DNA from: Anaerosacchariphilus hominis
Lineage (GTDB): Bacteria > Bacillota > Clostridia > Lachnospirales > Lachnospiraceae
Length of the DNA stretch: 64,000 bases
Direction of reading: 5' to 3'
Assembly (NCBI RefSeq): GCF_014290175.1
Contig: NZ_JACOOR010000008.1
Span: 1-64,000 of the forward strand
Part shown: positions 7,450 through 15,885 of the stretch, in pieces
How the letters are laid out: every line of letters starts with the position of its first letter
How positions within the stretch are numbered: position 1 is the first letter of the stretch
The notes under the pieces: model-generated
The model's database searches: none
What the model was told of the DNA's origin: nothing
Seen by the model: only the letters and a program-made list of their open reading frames with translations
Program-made: the position numbers and the translations under genes

Positions 7450-9230
7450 GAAAAAGTATTCTGACGCGGTTTCGCAGCATCCGGACGTCCATGATCGTAT
7501 CCTTTGCCACGCTGATCATTTTCGCGCTGCTGACCTTTTTAGTGCTCTCTCTGCGCTATACGGAGAGCACGGTTCTGGAGAATTCCACCGAGTACACCTC
7601 CCAGCTCATCGGGCAGGTGAACAATGATATCGATTCCTATATTAATTATATGGAGAATCTTTCCTTCATCGTGGCCAACAACACGGATGTGAGAGATTAT
7701 CTGTTTGCGGAAAATCTGACAGAGCAGCGGAAAAACCAGCTGCAGGAGCGGATTACGGCTTTGTTTGAAAATGTGAAGGACACCCGCGGGGATATTACGA
7801 ATATCGCTGTGATACCCCAGACCCGGGAGCCTCTGATCAATAACGGTGTGGAGCGGCTGAATCCCTATGTGGACGTGAAGGAGCTGTCCTGGTATCAGGA
7901 GGCCCTGAAGGCCCGGGGGGAAGCCGCTATTTCCTCATCCCATGTGCAGAACGCGGTGCAGGAGCATTACGACTGGGTGGTAACCCTGAGCCGTTATATC
8001 TCCAACCGGGTGACGCCGGAGATCGGCGGTGTCTTTTTCGTGGACCTGAATTATAATGCTATCCAGGATCTGTGCGAGCGGATCAGCCTGGGAAATAAGG
8101 GGTACATTTATATTCTGGATCAGAGCGGAGCCATCGTGTACCATCCCCAGCAGCAGCTGATCTACAGCGGTATGAAGCAGGAGCTGCTTTCAGAGGTCAT
8201 GGAGACGGAGGAGTCTTCCTTTCTGACGGAGGACGGAAAGCTGTATACCATATCACGGTCAGAAGCCACCGGATGGACTGTGGTGGGCGTGTCCTATGTG
8301 AGCGAGCTGATGGCGGGGGCGGATTCCGCCAGACTGGTCTATGCCCTGACGGCTCTGGTGCTTTTCGCGGCGGCTCTGGCCCTGGCTTATCTGCTGTCCC
8401 GGGAGATCACCAAGCCAATTCAGCGGCTGCAGGGCTCCATGAAGGAAGTGGAGAGGGGTAACTTTGACAATGCGGCCATCCAGGTGTGGGACGACAATGA
8501 GATCGGATCCTTAAGCCGCAGCTTTAACATCATGACGGAAGAGATTCAGAAGCTGATGAAGCAGAGTGAACGGGAGCAGCGGGCTAAGCGGAAGTATGAA
8601 CTGCGGGTCCTCCAGTCCCAGATCAGTCCCCATTTCCTGTATAATACCCTGGATTCCATCATCTGGATGGCGGAGTGGGGCAAGAATCAGGAGGTGGTGA
8701 CCATGACCTCCTCCCTGGCCCGGCTGTTGCGGCGTACCATCAGCAACGAGCAGGAGCTGGTGACCATCGCTGAGGAGATCGACTGTACGGAGGCTTATCT
8801 GACCATTCAGAAAATGCGTTATAAGGACAAGCTGGAATATGAGATCGAGCTGGAGGACGGAATCGGCCGGGAGAAGATCGTGAAGCTGGTGCTGCAGCCT
8901 CTGGTGGAGAATGCGATTTATCACGGAATCAAGTACAAGGAAGGCCGGGGGCTGATTCAGATCCGGGTATTCTGCCAGGATGACTGCATCGTTCTCCAGG
9001 TGGAGGACGACGGAAAGGGCATGGATGAGGAGACTCTTGCCCATATCTTTGAGCAGCACATTCGGGATACCCGCTCCAACGGCGTGGGCGTCAACAATGT
9101 AAACGAGCGAATCCGTCTCTTTTACGGAGCGGAGTATGGCTTAAGCTTCAAGAGCGAGCCGGAAAAGGGAACCACAGCGACCATCTGGATTCCGCTGGGA
9201 AAGGACGGGGAGAATCATGATAATGAGTAA
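7446..9230 (+). CDS. Sensor histidine kinase (YesM-like)
   Basis: 594 residues. TM1 about 17-37, an extracytoplasmic Cache-like sensor domain to about 290, TM2 about 296-317, then a HAMP segment (SREITKPIQRL). The His_kinase motif SQISPHFLYNTLD carries phospho-acceptor His396; the N box LVENAIYHGIK and G boxes DDGKGMD and SNGVGVNNV follow. This is the YesM/LytS-type architecture seen in carbohydrate-sensing systems. It overlaps the regulator by 4 nt and the binding-protein gene by 14 nt, suggesting translational coupling of regulator, kinase and binding protein. Confidence 0.93.
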   Translation: MRKSILTRFRSIRTSMIVSFATLIIFALLTFLVLSLRYTESTVLENSTEYTSQLIGQVNNDIDSYINYMENLSFIVANNTDVRDYLFAENLTEQRKNQLQERITALFENVKDTRGDITNIAVIPQTREPLINNGVERLNPYVDVKELSWYQEALKARGEAAISSSHVQNAVQEHYDWVVTLSRYISNRVTPEIGGVFFVDLNYNAIQDLCERISLGNKGYIYILDQSGAIVYHPQQQLIYSGMKQELLSEVMETEESSFLTEDGKLYTISRSEATGWTVVGVSYVSELMAGADSARLVYALTALVLFAAALALAYLLSREITKPIQRLQGSMKEVERGNFDNAAIQVWDDNEIGSLSRSFNIMTEEIQKLMKQSEREQRAKRKYELRVLQSQISPHFLYNTLDSIIWMAEWGKNQEVVTMTSSLARLLRRTISNEQELVTIAEEIDCTEAYLTIQKMRYKDKLEYEIELEDGIGREKIVKLVLQPLVENAIYHGIKYKEGRGLIQIRVFCQDDCIVLQVEDDGKGMDEETLAHIFEQHIRDTRSNGVGVNNVNERIRLFYGAEYGLSFKSEPEKGTTATIWIPLGKDGENHDNE

Positions 9231-10200
9231 GAAAAAGACCCGTTTCTGCCTGGCGGCTGCAGCAGGACTGCTGCTTCTGGGCGGCGGAATTCTTTATGCC
9301 AAAAAGGAGAGTGACGCGGTGCGGGTGCAGAATATCGTGCTGATTCAGAAGGCCCTGGACGATACAGACTTCTGGACCTCCGTATACCAAGGGGGCCGGA
9401 TGGCCGCCGTGGAATACAACGCCAACCTGACTGTGAAGGGGCCGGCCAACGAGCGCCAGGTGGTGGAGCAGAATCAGATGATTCTCGAGGCCATTGCGGC
9501 AAAGCCGGACGCCATTGTCCTGTGTCCCTGCAGCAGCGAGGAGACTATGCCTTATGCGGAGGCCATTGAAAAGGCGGGTATCCGGCTGATCATAGCGGAT
9601 TCCACCATGGATGAGGAGCTGGGAAGCGCTGTGGTGGCCACGGATAATTATGAAGCAGGTTATAAGCTGGGCAGTTATATGAAGCAGTTTGTAAAAGAGG
9701 ACACACAGATCGGTATCGTGGGCCATGTGAAGGGAAGCTCCACGGCCACTGGCCGGGAGGCGGGCTTCCGGGCAGGTCTGGAGGAGAAGGCGTCCCAGGT
9801 GGCGGAGATCGTGTTCTGTAATTCCGATACGGACAAGGCTTATGCCCAGACCCTGGATCTTCTGGAACGGTATCCCGGTATGGATATGATCGTGGGACTG
9901 AATGAGTATTCCGCTGTGGGCGCGGCCCGGGCCGTGCGGAAGCTTGGCATCGAGGACGTGGTCTGCATGGGCGGCATCGACAGCTCCACAGAGCAGATTC
10001 AGTTTCTGGAGGCGGGCGTCTTTGAGGCCCTGGTGGTACAGAAACCTTTTAATATGGGATATCTGGCGGTGGAAGCGGCCGTGGAGACCGTAAAGGGCGA
10101 GCATGTGGAGAAAAATATCGATTCCGGCTCCGAACTGATTACCCGGGAGAATATGTACACGGAGGAGAACCAGAAGCTGCTTTTCCCGGTGACGAAATAA
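9217..10200 (+). CDS. Periplasmic-type sugar-binding protein, probable accessory sensor
   Basis: 327 residues. An N-terminal hydrophobic stretch (about 9-25) without a lipobox cysteine suggests a signal peptide or membrane anchor. The body is a Peripla_BP_4 fold (FWTSVYQGGRMAAVEYNA; DAIVLCPCSSEETMPYA; GIVGHVKGSSTATGREAGF; VVQKPFNMGYLAVEA). Its gene overlaps the kinase gene and is separated from the importer by its own promoter region, so I infer it presents sugar to the kinase Cache domain rather than to the importer. ATG 9223 is an alternative start (GGGGAG lies 4 nt from 9217 and 10 nt from 9223). Confidence 0.85.
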   Translation: MIMSKKKTRFCLAAAAGLLLLGGGILYAKKESDAVRVQNIVLIQKALDDTDFWTSVYQGGRMAAVEYNANLTVKGPANERQVVEQNQMILEAIAAKPDAIVLCPCSSEETMPYAEAIEKAGIRLIIADSTMDEELGSAVVATDNYEAGYKLGSYMKQFVKEDTQIGIVGHVKGSSTATGREAGFRAGLEEKASQVAEIVFCNSDTDKAYAQTLDLLERYPGMDMIVGLNEYSAVGAARAVRKLGIEDVVCMGGIDSSTEQIQFLEAGVFEALVVQKPFNMGYLAVEAAVETVKGEHVEKNIDSGSELITRENMYTEENQKLLFPVTK

Positions 10201-10264
10201 AGGCTTAGCAGGCCCGGCGCGTATGCGCGGGTTTGTTAAATCTTTATTTATGTTGGAATTCAGT

Positions 10265-10325
10265 AGATTTTTTCCCTATTTACGTTGATTTAAAGAAGAT
10301 TTTCACCTTTTCCAAAAAGATTTTC
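10265..10325 (+). repeat. Three helically phased AGATTTT(TT)C repeats, candidate activator operator
   Basis: AGATTTTTTC begins at 10265, AGATTTTC at 10297 and AGATTTTC at 10318. Offsets of 32 and 21 bp equal three and two helical turns. The last copy ends next to the weak -35 region, the layout expected for an AraC-family activator. Role inferred from position and from the regulator encoded just upstream. Confidence 0.5.
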
Positions 10326-10327
10326 TA

Positions 10328-10356
10328 TTACTTTATTCATAGTTTGGACATATAAT
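10328..10356 (+). promoter_or_regulatory. Activator-dependent promoter of the ABC importer operon
   Basis: Perfect -10 TATAAT (10351-10356) with a poor -35 TTACTT at 17 bp spacing, which fits activation by a regulator bound immediately upstream. The leader (about 10387-10418) can form AAGAGACG/CGTCTCTT. Confidence 0.6.
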
Positions 10357-10465
10357 AGTCATAGATTGACAGAGCGGACAAGACTTAAGAGACGGTTGTT
10401 CCGTTCCTTTCGTCTCTTCTGAGGGGAGGGACCGGAGGAACAGTCAGAAGTTAGGAGGAAGGAAA

Positions 10466-11467
10466 GTGGAGAAGATAAAAGAAAATGCATTCGTCAAGAA
10501 GATTGGCTTTAACACATTGGTTCTGCTGTGTGTTATGGTGGTGCTGTACATACTGTTTGCCATTGCAACGCCGCTGATTAAGACAAATGCAAGCTTTGTA
10601 AGTTATTCTCGAATCGTAAGTGCTCTGAATTACGCTTACTTTTTAGGATTTCTTGCACTGGGTGTAACATTCGTAATTGCGACCGGAGGAATCGATTTCT
10701 CAATCGGACCGGTGATGTTCTGTTCGGCACTGATTTCAGGATATATGCTGACCCTGAAGGGTGTACCGCTTCTGGTATGTCTGCTGGTAAGCGTTCTGGT
10801 AGGAACCATCTTCGGTGTCATCAATGGTTTCCTGGTAGCTTACGCAGGACTGCCTTCCTTCATTACCTCCATGGCGAGCATGATGATTGCGAAGGGCGTC
10901 GGCTCTGTATTTACCAAGACACAGTCTGTCAGCTGGCCCCAGTCAGCAGATGCCAACGGCTGGTTCCGTAATCTGGTAAAGATGAAGATAAACGGTATAG
11001 ATATTCCCACCGGTCTTATCTACCTGATTATCGGCGCGGTTATCTGCTCCATTATTTTAAATAAGACAAAAGCCGGAAGATACATTCTCTGTATCGGAAG
11101 CAACCGCGAGGCGGTTCGTCTGTCCGGTGTAAATACAAAGAAATGGGAAATGCTTGCCTACATCATCTGTGGCCTGCTGGCAGGACTTGCAGCTATCTTC
11201 TATGTAGGAGCATACACCACCGTTCAGCCGGGTCTGGGCGATACCTTCAACAACGAGGCAATCGCAGGCTGCGTAATGGGCGGTACCTCCATGACCGGTG
11301 GAGTGGCATCCATCGCCGGAACTCTGGTAGGAGTTCTGATTATAGCCCTTCTGCAGGAAGGAATCCTGGCTATGGGATTCCAGATCAATTATCAGTATAT
11401 CATTACTGGTATCATCGTACTGGTGGTTGTTTACGCTGACCTTAGAAGCCGGCGCAGACGGAATTAA
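10466..11467 (+). CDS. Sugar ABC transporter permease (ribose/galactoside type)
   Basis: 333 residues starting at GTG 10466, with AGGAGG 7 nt upstream. About nine hydrophobic helices and the family-typical segments GGIDFSIGPVM and GGTSMTGGVASIAGTLVGV mark the BPD_transp_2 family (RbsC/XylH/MglC-like). Acts in the cytoplasmic membrane with the ATPase downstream. The operon has a second, different permease at 12996-14000, so the channel is probably a heterodimer rather than the usual RbsC homodimer. Confidence 0.92.
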   Translation: MEKIKENAFVKKIGFNTLVLLCVMVVLYILFAIATPLIKTNASFVSYSRIVSALNYAYFLGFLALGVTFVIATGGIDFSIGPVMFCSALISGYMLTLKGVPLLVCLLVSVLVGTIFGVINGFLVAYAGLPSFITSMASMMIAKGVGSVFTKTQSVSWPQSADANGWFRNLVKMKINGIDIPTGLIYLIIGAVICSIILNKTKAGRYILCIGSNREAVRLSGVNTKKWEMLAYIICGLLAGLAAIFYVGAYTTVQPGLGDTFNNEAIAGCVMGGTSMTGGVASIAGTLVGVLIIALLQEGILAMGFQINYQYIITGIIVLVVVYADLRSRRRRN

Positions 11468-11487
11468 TCGGAAGGGGGAAGCGAAAA

Positions 11488-12981
11488 ATGGGTGACGTAA
11501 TTTTAACCATGAAGGGAATTGACAAGTCGTTCCCCGGCGTACATGCGCTGGATCACGTAGACCTGGAGGTCCGTAAGGGAGAGGTTCACGCCCTGATGGG
11601 TGAGAACGGAGCCGGCAAGTCAACTCTGATGAAGGTTCTGACAGGTATTTACCATAAGGATGCGGGAACCATTACCTATGAGGGTAAGGAAGTAGAATTC
11701 ACCAATCCGAGAGAGGCCCAGGATGCAGGTATCGTTATCGTGCACCAGGAGCTGAACATGATGGGTCATCTGACCGTAGCTCAGAACATTTTTATCGGCC
11801 GTGAGTACATGAATGGAAAGCTCATCGACGATAAGAAGATGAATGAAGAAGCAAAGAAGCTGTTTGATCAGCTTGGCATCAATATCGACCCGAAGGAGAC
11901 CATGAGCCGCCTGACAGTCGGAAAGCAGCAGATGTGCGAGATTGCGAAGGCTATTTCCCACGAAGCGAAGGTTATTATCTTTGACGAGCCTTCAGCAGCG
12001 CTGACCGAGGCAGAGATCGAGGAGCTGTTCAAGATTATCCGCGACCTGCGCGACAAGCAGATGGGTATCGTATATATCTCACACCGTATGGACGAGATTA
12101 AGGTTATTACAGACCGTGTAACTGTCATGCGTGACGGCGGATATGTGGGAACCCTGATTACCAAGGATTCCACCAAGGACGACATTATCAACATGATGGT
12201 TGGCCGTGTTATCTATGAGGACCCGAAGACAGAAAGCCAGGTTGCGCCGGACGCGCCGGTGGTTCTGAAGGTAGAGCACCTGAATGCGGGAAGAATGGTA
12301 AAGGATGTAAGCTTCGAGCTTCACAAGGGCGAAATCCTCGGCTTCTCCGGACTGATGGGCGCGGGCCGTACCGAGACAGCCAGAGCGCTGTTCGGAGCAG
12401 ACCCCAAGGACAGCGGCGATATTTATGTCAATGGACAGAAGGTAGACATCAAGACTCCGCAGGACGCTGTTAAATGCGGTATCGGTTACCTTTCCGAGGA
12501 CCGTAAGCGCTTCGGTATCGTAGTAGACAAGACAGTAGCTGAGAACTCCACCATGGCATCCATGGAGAACTTCATGAAGGGAATCTTCATTGATAAGAAG
12601 AAGGAGAAGGATACAGCGCAGGAATATGTAGAGGCCCTGAAGACCAAGACCCCCAGCGTGGATCAGCTGGTAGTCAACCTGTCCGGAGGAAACCAGCAGA
12701 AGGTGGTTATCGCCAAGTGGCTGGTAAGAAACTGCGACATCCTGATTTTCGACGAGCCTACCAGAGGTATCGACGTAGGCGCGAAGAGCGAGATTTATCA
12801 CCTGATGAATGAACTGGTAGCGGAAGGAAAATCCATTATCATGATTTCTTCAGAGATGACAGAGATTCTGCGAATGAGTGACCGTATCGTAGTAATGTGT
12901 GAGGGAAGAAAGACCGGCGAGCTGGGAATCGAAGAAGCCACACAGGAGCGGATCATGCACGCGGCAACGCTTAGAAATTAG
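11488..12981 (+). CDS. Sugar ABC transporter ATP-binding protein (MglA/RbsA type)
   Basis: 497 residues with two fused ABC domains. Domain 1 has Walker A GENGAGKST (38-46), signature LTVGKQQ and Walker B VIIFDEPSAAL; domain 2 has a degenerate Walker A (GLMGAGRTE), signature LSGGNQQK and Walker B ILIFDEPTRG. The degenerate second site is normal for this family. Powers import through the flanking permeases. GGAAGGGGG before the ATG serves as ribosome site. Confidence 0.95.
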   Translation: MGDVILTMKGIDKSFPGVHALDHVDLEVRKGEVHALMGENGAGKSTLMKVLTGIYHKDAGTITYEGKEVEFTNPREAQDAGIVIVHQELNMMGHLTVAQNIFIGREYMNGKLIDDKKMNEEAKKLFDQLGINIDPKETMSRLTVGKQQMCEIAKAISHEAKVIIFDEPSAALTEAEIEELFKIIRDLRDKQMGIVYISHRMDEIKVITDRVTVMRDGGYVGTLITKDSTKDDIINMMVGRVIYEDPKTESQVAPDAPVVLKVEHLNAGRMVKDVSFELHKGEILGFSGLMGAGRTETARALFGADPKDSGDIYVNGQKVDIKTPQDAVKCGIGYLSEDRKRFGIVVDKTVAENSTMASMENFMKGIFIDKKKEKDTAQEYVEALKTKTPSVDQLVVNLSGGNQQKVVIAKWLVRNCDILIFDEPTRGIDVGAKSEIYHLMNELVAEGKSIIMISSEMTEILRMSDRIVVMCEGRKTGELGIEEATQERIMHAATLRN

Positions 12982-12995
12982 GAGGGAATAAGACA

Positions 12996-14000
12996 ATGAC
13001 AGACAAGAAAAACGGAAATGCTTTTACAAACAATCCGCTTGTGAGAGCGATTGGTTTACAGAAGATTGTCGTCGTGATTGTGCTGATTGCCCTGATAGCG
13101 TTCTTCAGCGCGGTAAGCCCCTCATTCCGGCAGTATTCTACACTGTTAAGTATCATGGATTATACATACTACCTGGCATTCCTTGGAATCGGTGTAACCT
13201 TCTGTCTGATTACAGGCGGTGTTGACCTTTCCATCGGAACCGGTATGTTCTGCTACGCGCTGATTGGCGGATACCTGATTACACGTCAGGGAATGCCGGT
13301 TATCGTAGGTATTCTGGTAACCCTGATTTGCGGTCTGATTATGGGTATCGTGAACGGGCTCATCGTTTCCAAGGGCGGACATGCTCCGTTCCTGGCGACC
13401 CTCTGTACCATGATGATCGCCAGAGGTCTGGGCGCTATCGCCACCGGCGGAGCCAGCGTAACCTGGCCGGGCGCTACCGCACCCAACGGCTGGACCAGAA
13501 GCCTGTTCAAGCTGACGGTAGGCGAGATAAAGCTTCCCCTGGGCTTCCTGTGGGTTATGATTCTGGCAGTGGTTATGAGCATCGTGCTCAATAAGACACG
13601 TACAGGACGTTACATCATCGCAATCGGAAGTAACAAAGAGGCAACCCGCCTGTCCGGTATCAACGTAGCAAAATATCAGACCATGGCGTATGTATTCTCC
13701 GGTATCTTCACAGGACTTGCAGCGCTGGCTTACAGCTCCGCGTTCCAGTCCATGGCACCCGGCGGCGGCGGTGGTGTAGAGCTGAACGCTATCGGCGGAG
13801 CTATCATCGGAGGAACCTCCATGAGCGGTGGAGCCGGAAGTATCTCCGGTACTATCCTGGGAGTATTCATTATGTCCGTACTCCAGACAGGACTTCCGCT
13901 TATCGGACTTCAGGCAAACTATCAGCAGATTATCATCGGACTGGTACTGATTGTAGCTGTTTACATCGACGTACTGAAGAATAAGAAGCTGGATAAATAA
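12996..14000 (+). CDS. Second sugar ABC transporter permease
   Basis: 334 residues, same BPD_transp_2 family as the permease at 10466 but clearly diverged; conserved GGVDLSIGTGM and GGTSMSGGAGSISGTILGV. Preceded by AGGAGG, 14 nt after the ATPase stop. Presence of two non-identical permeases flanking one ATPase is consistent with a heteromeric importer. Confidence 0.92.
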   Translation: MTDKKNGNAFTNNPLVRAIGLQKIVVVIVLIALIAFFSAVSPSFRQYSTLLSIMDYTYYLAFLGIGVTFCLITGGVDLSIGTGMFCYALIGGYLITRQGMPVIVGILVTLICGLIMGIVNGLIVSKGGHAPFLATLCTMMIARGLGAIATGGASVTWPGATAPNGWTRSLFKLTVGEIKLPLGFLWVMILAVVMSIVLNKTRTGRYIIAIGSNKEATRLSGINVAKYQTMAYVFSGIFTGLAALAYSSAFQSMAPGGGGGVELNAIGGAIIGGTSMSGGAGSISGTILGVFIMSVLQTGLPLIGLQANYQQIIIGLVLIVAVYIDVLKNKKLDK

Positions 14001-14096
14001 GGAAAATTCAAAACTATATAACGATGTGTACTGCGGCGAGCAGTTCATATAAAACAGAATCCAATAAGGAGAACTTAATAAAAGGAGGATTTTTAC

Positions 14097-15242
14097 ATGA
14101 AAAAGAAGGTATTGGCAGCAATTCTTGCAGCAACGATGGTAGTTGGACTGACCGCATGCGGCGGCTCCAAGGATGCCACCACAACCACAACTCCTGACGC
14201 GGCAACTGAGGAGACCACAGACGACGCAGCAGCTCCGGCAGCTGACGCAAGCGGAATGTCTTTCGAGATCGTTTCCAAGGGTCTGCAGCATCAGTACTGG
14301 CAGGCAGTTAAGAAGGGTGTTGAGCAGAAGGCTGCAGAGCTCGGAGTTACTGTTAACTTCGTAGGTCCGGACAGTGAGTCCAACATTTCCCAGCAGGTTC
14401 AGCAGCTTGAGAGTGCTCTGAACGCTAACCCGACAGCAGTTGGTCTGGCAGCTCTGGATACAGAGTCCGTTAAGGATCTGCTTCAGAAAGCAAAAGACAG
14501 CAACATTCCGGTAGTTGGATTTGACTCTGGTGTTCCGGGTGCTCCGGAAGGATCCGTACTTGCAAACTGCTCTACTGACAACTACGCAGCAGGCGCTCTG
14601 GCAGCAGAGAAGGTTTATGAGGCAGTTAAGGATCAGGTAGCTAACGCAACCGCTCCGGTTCGTGTTGGTGTAGTAGCTCAGGATGCTACTTCCGAGTCCG
14701 TTATCAACAGAGGTCTTGGCTTCATCGACAAGTTCGCTGAGCTGGCTAAGGCTGATGGCAAGACTGCTAACGTAGTTGGAAACGACAAGTACATCGCAGA
14801 TTCCAAGGCTGAGAAGACCGATGGCGCTGACGTTGTTATCGACGTTCGTGTACCGGCAAGCGTTACCTCTGAGCTGTCTGCAGCAGATGCAACCGCTCTG
14901 ATGAACGAGAAGGATACTATCGCAATCTACGGCTCCAACGAGCATTCCGCAAACGCTATCATCACCGCAAACGAGAACCTGAACAAGTGCGGCGTTGGCG
15001 AGGGCAAGATCGTTGCAGCAGGCTTTGACTCTGGCGCAGCTCAGATTCAGGCAGTTAAGGACGGCGTTCTTCTTGGTTCCATTACTCAGGCTCCGGTAGC
15101 TATGGGTGAGACCCTGGTTCAGCTTCTGTACGATGCAGCTACAGGCAATACCGCAGCAGTTAAGGATACCGATACAGGATGCCAGTGGTATACAGCAGAG
15201 AACTGCGGAGACGCAGAGATCGCTCAGAACCTGTACGAGTAA
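14097..15242 (+). CDS. Sugar-binding lipoprotein of the ABC importer
   Basis: 381 residues. Lipoprotein signal with lipobox LTAC, Cys21 as the lipidated residue, then a Thr/Ala-rich linker and a Peripla_BP_4 domain (GLQHQYWQAVKKGVEQKA; VVGFDSGVPGA; GFDSGAAQIQAVKDG). Codon choice is biased toward GCA/GTT/CTG-type codons compared with neighbours, suggesting high expression as usual for binding proteins. An AAAAGGAGG ribosome site and a 96 nt spacer with a small ACTGC/GCAGT hairpin precede it. Confidence 0.93.
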   Translation: MKKKVLAAILAATMVVGLTACGGSKDATTTTTPDAATEETTDDAAAPAADASGMSFEIVSKGLQHQYWQAVKKGVEQKAAELGVTVNFVGPDSESNISQQVQQLESALNANPTAVGLAALDTESVKDLLQKAKDSNIPVVGFDSGVPGAPEGSVLANCSTDNYAAGALAAEKVYEAVKDQVANATAPVRVGVVAQDATSESVINRGLGFIDKFAELAKADGKTANVVGNDKYIADSKAEKTDGADVVIDVRVPASVTSELSAADATALMNEKDTIAIYGSNEHSANAIITANENLNKCGVGEGKIVAAGFDSGAAQIQAVKDGVLLGSITQAPVAMGETLVQLLYDAATGNTAAVKDTDTGCQWYTAENCGDAEIAQNLYE

Positions 15243-15283
15243 TTCATAACCTTATCCAATCTGAAAATCAAATAGAAAACAGA

Positions 15284-15310
15284 GGGGCACACCGTTTGGT
15301 GTGCCTTTTC
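15284..15310 (+). terminator. Intra-operon terminator/attenuator before fucU
   Basis: Perfect GGCACACC/GGTGTGCC stem with loop GTTT, then TTTTC. Placed between the binding-protein gene and fucU, it probably lowers fucU expression relative to the importer. Confidence 0.75.
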
Positions 15311-15325
15311 TGAAAGGAGCAGCTT

Positions 15326-15766
15326 ATGTTAAAAGGAATTCCGAAAATTTTATCCCCTGAACTGTTAAAGGTACTCTGTGAAATGGGCCACAGCGACCGC
15401 ATCGTCATTGCGGACGGCAACTTCCCGGCTGAATCCATGGGTAAGGACGCCATCGTGATCCGCTGCGACGGACATGGCGTACCGGAGCTTCTGGACGCCA
15501 TTCTCCAGGTGATTCCACTGGATACCTACGTGGAGAAGCCCATGAACCTGATGGAAGTTATGCCGGGCGATCCGGTGAAGACCCCCATTTGGGATACTTA
15601 TAAGGAGATTGTGGCAAAGCACGATGAGAGAGGCGCGGCCTGCGTGGGCAACATCGAGCGGTTCCAGTTTTACGAGGAGGCAAAGAAGGCGTACGCCATC
15701 ATCGCCACCGGTGAGAGTGCGGTATACGCCAATGTTATGCTCCAGAAGGGCGTTGTCATTAACTAA
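15326..15766 (+). CDS. fucU: RbsD/FucU family sugar mutarotase, FucU-like
   Basis: 146 residues. MLKGIPKILSPELLKVL, MGHSDRIVIADGNFP, CDGHGVPELLDAIL, LDTYVEKP and FYEEAKKAYAIIATGE follow the FucU pattern, an enzyme interconverting alpha and beta L-fucose. The conserved His of MGH and the Asp of ADGNFP, both used by RbsD/FucU enzymes, are present. It points to L-fucose or a related sugar as the importer's substrate; no fucose isomerase, kinase or aldolase gene is inside the window. Ribosome site AAAGGAG. Confidence 0.85.
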   Translation: MLKGIPKILSPELLKVLCEMGHSDRIVIADGNFPAESMGKDAIVIRCDGHGVPELLDAILQVIPLDTYVEKPMNLMEVMPGDPVKTPIWDTYKEIVAKHDERGAACVGNIERFQFYEEAKKAYAIIATGESAVYANVMLQKGVVIN

Positions 15767-15811
15767 ATCGTGAAAAAACTGTGAAATATTCTTAATATTT
15801 TCGGTATTTTA

Positions 15812-15842
15812 GGGGATATGCCTTGCGGCATATCCCTTTTTA
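15812..15842 (+). terminator. Terminator after fucU
   Basis: Perfect GGGATATGCC/GGCATATCCC stem with loop TTGC and a T5 tail. Confidence 0.85.
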
Positions 15843-15851
15843 AGTTATACT
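15823..15851 (+). promoter_or_regulatory. Possible promoter of the SGNH hydrolase gene
   Basis: TTGCGG (15823-15828), 17 bp, TATACT (15846-15851). The -35 would lie in the terminator loop. The -10 is good; the -35 matches at only three positions. Confidence 0.3.
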
Positions 15852-15885
15852 TTACACCGTGTTAACAGAAAGAGACGGGGAAGTT

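Noticed and set aside
13146-14945. 599-codon minus-strand frame
   Set aside because: Spans antisense of the permease and binding-protein genes; Cys/Ser-rich composition reflects complementary codon bias; no ribosome site.
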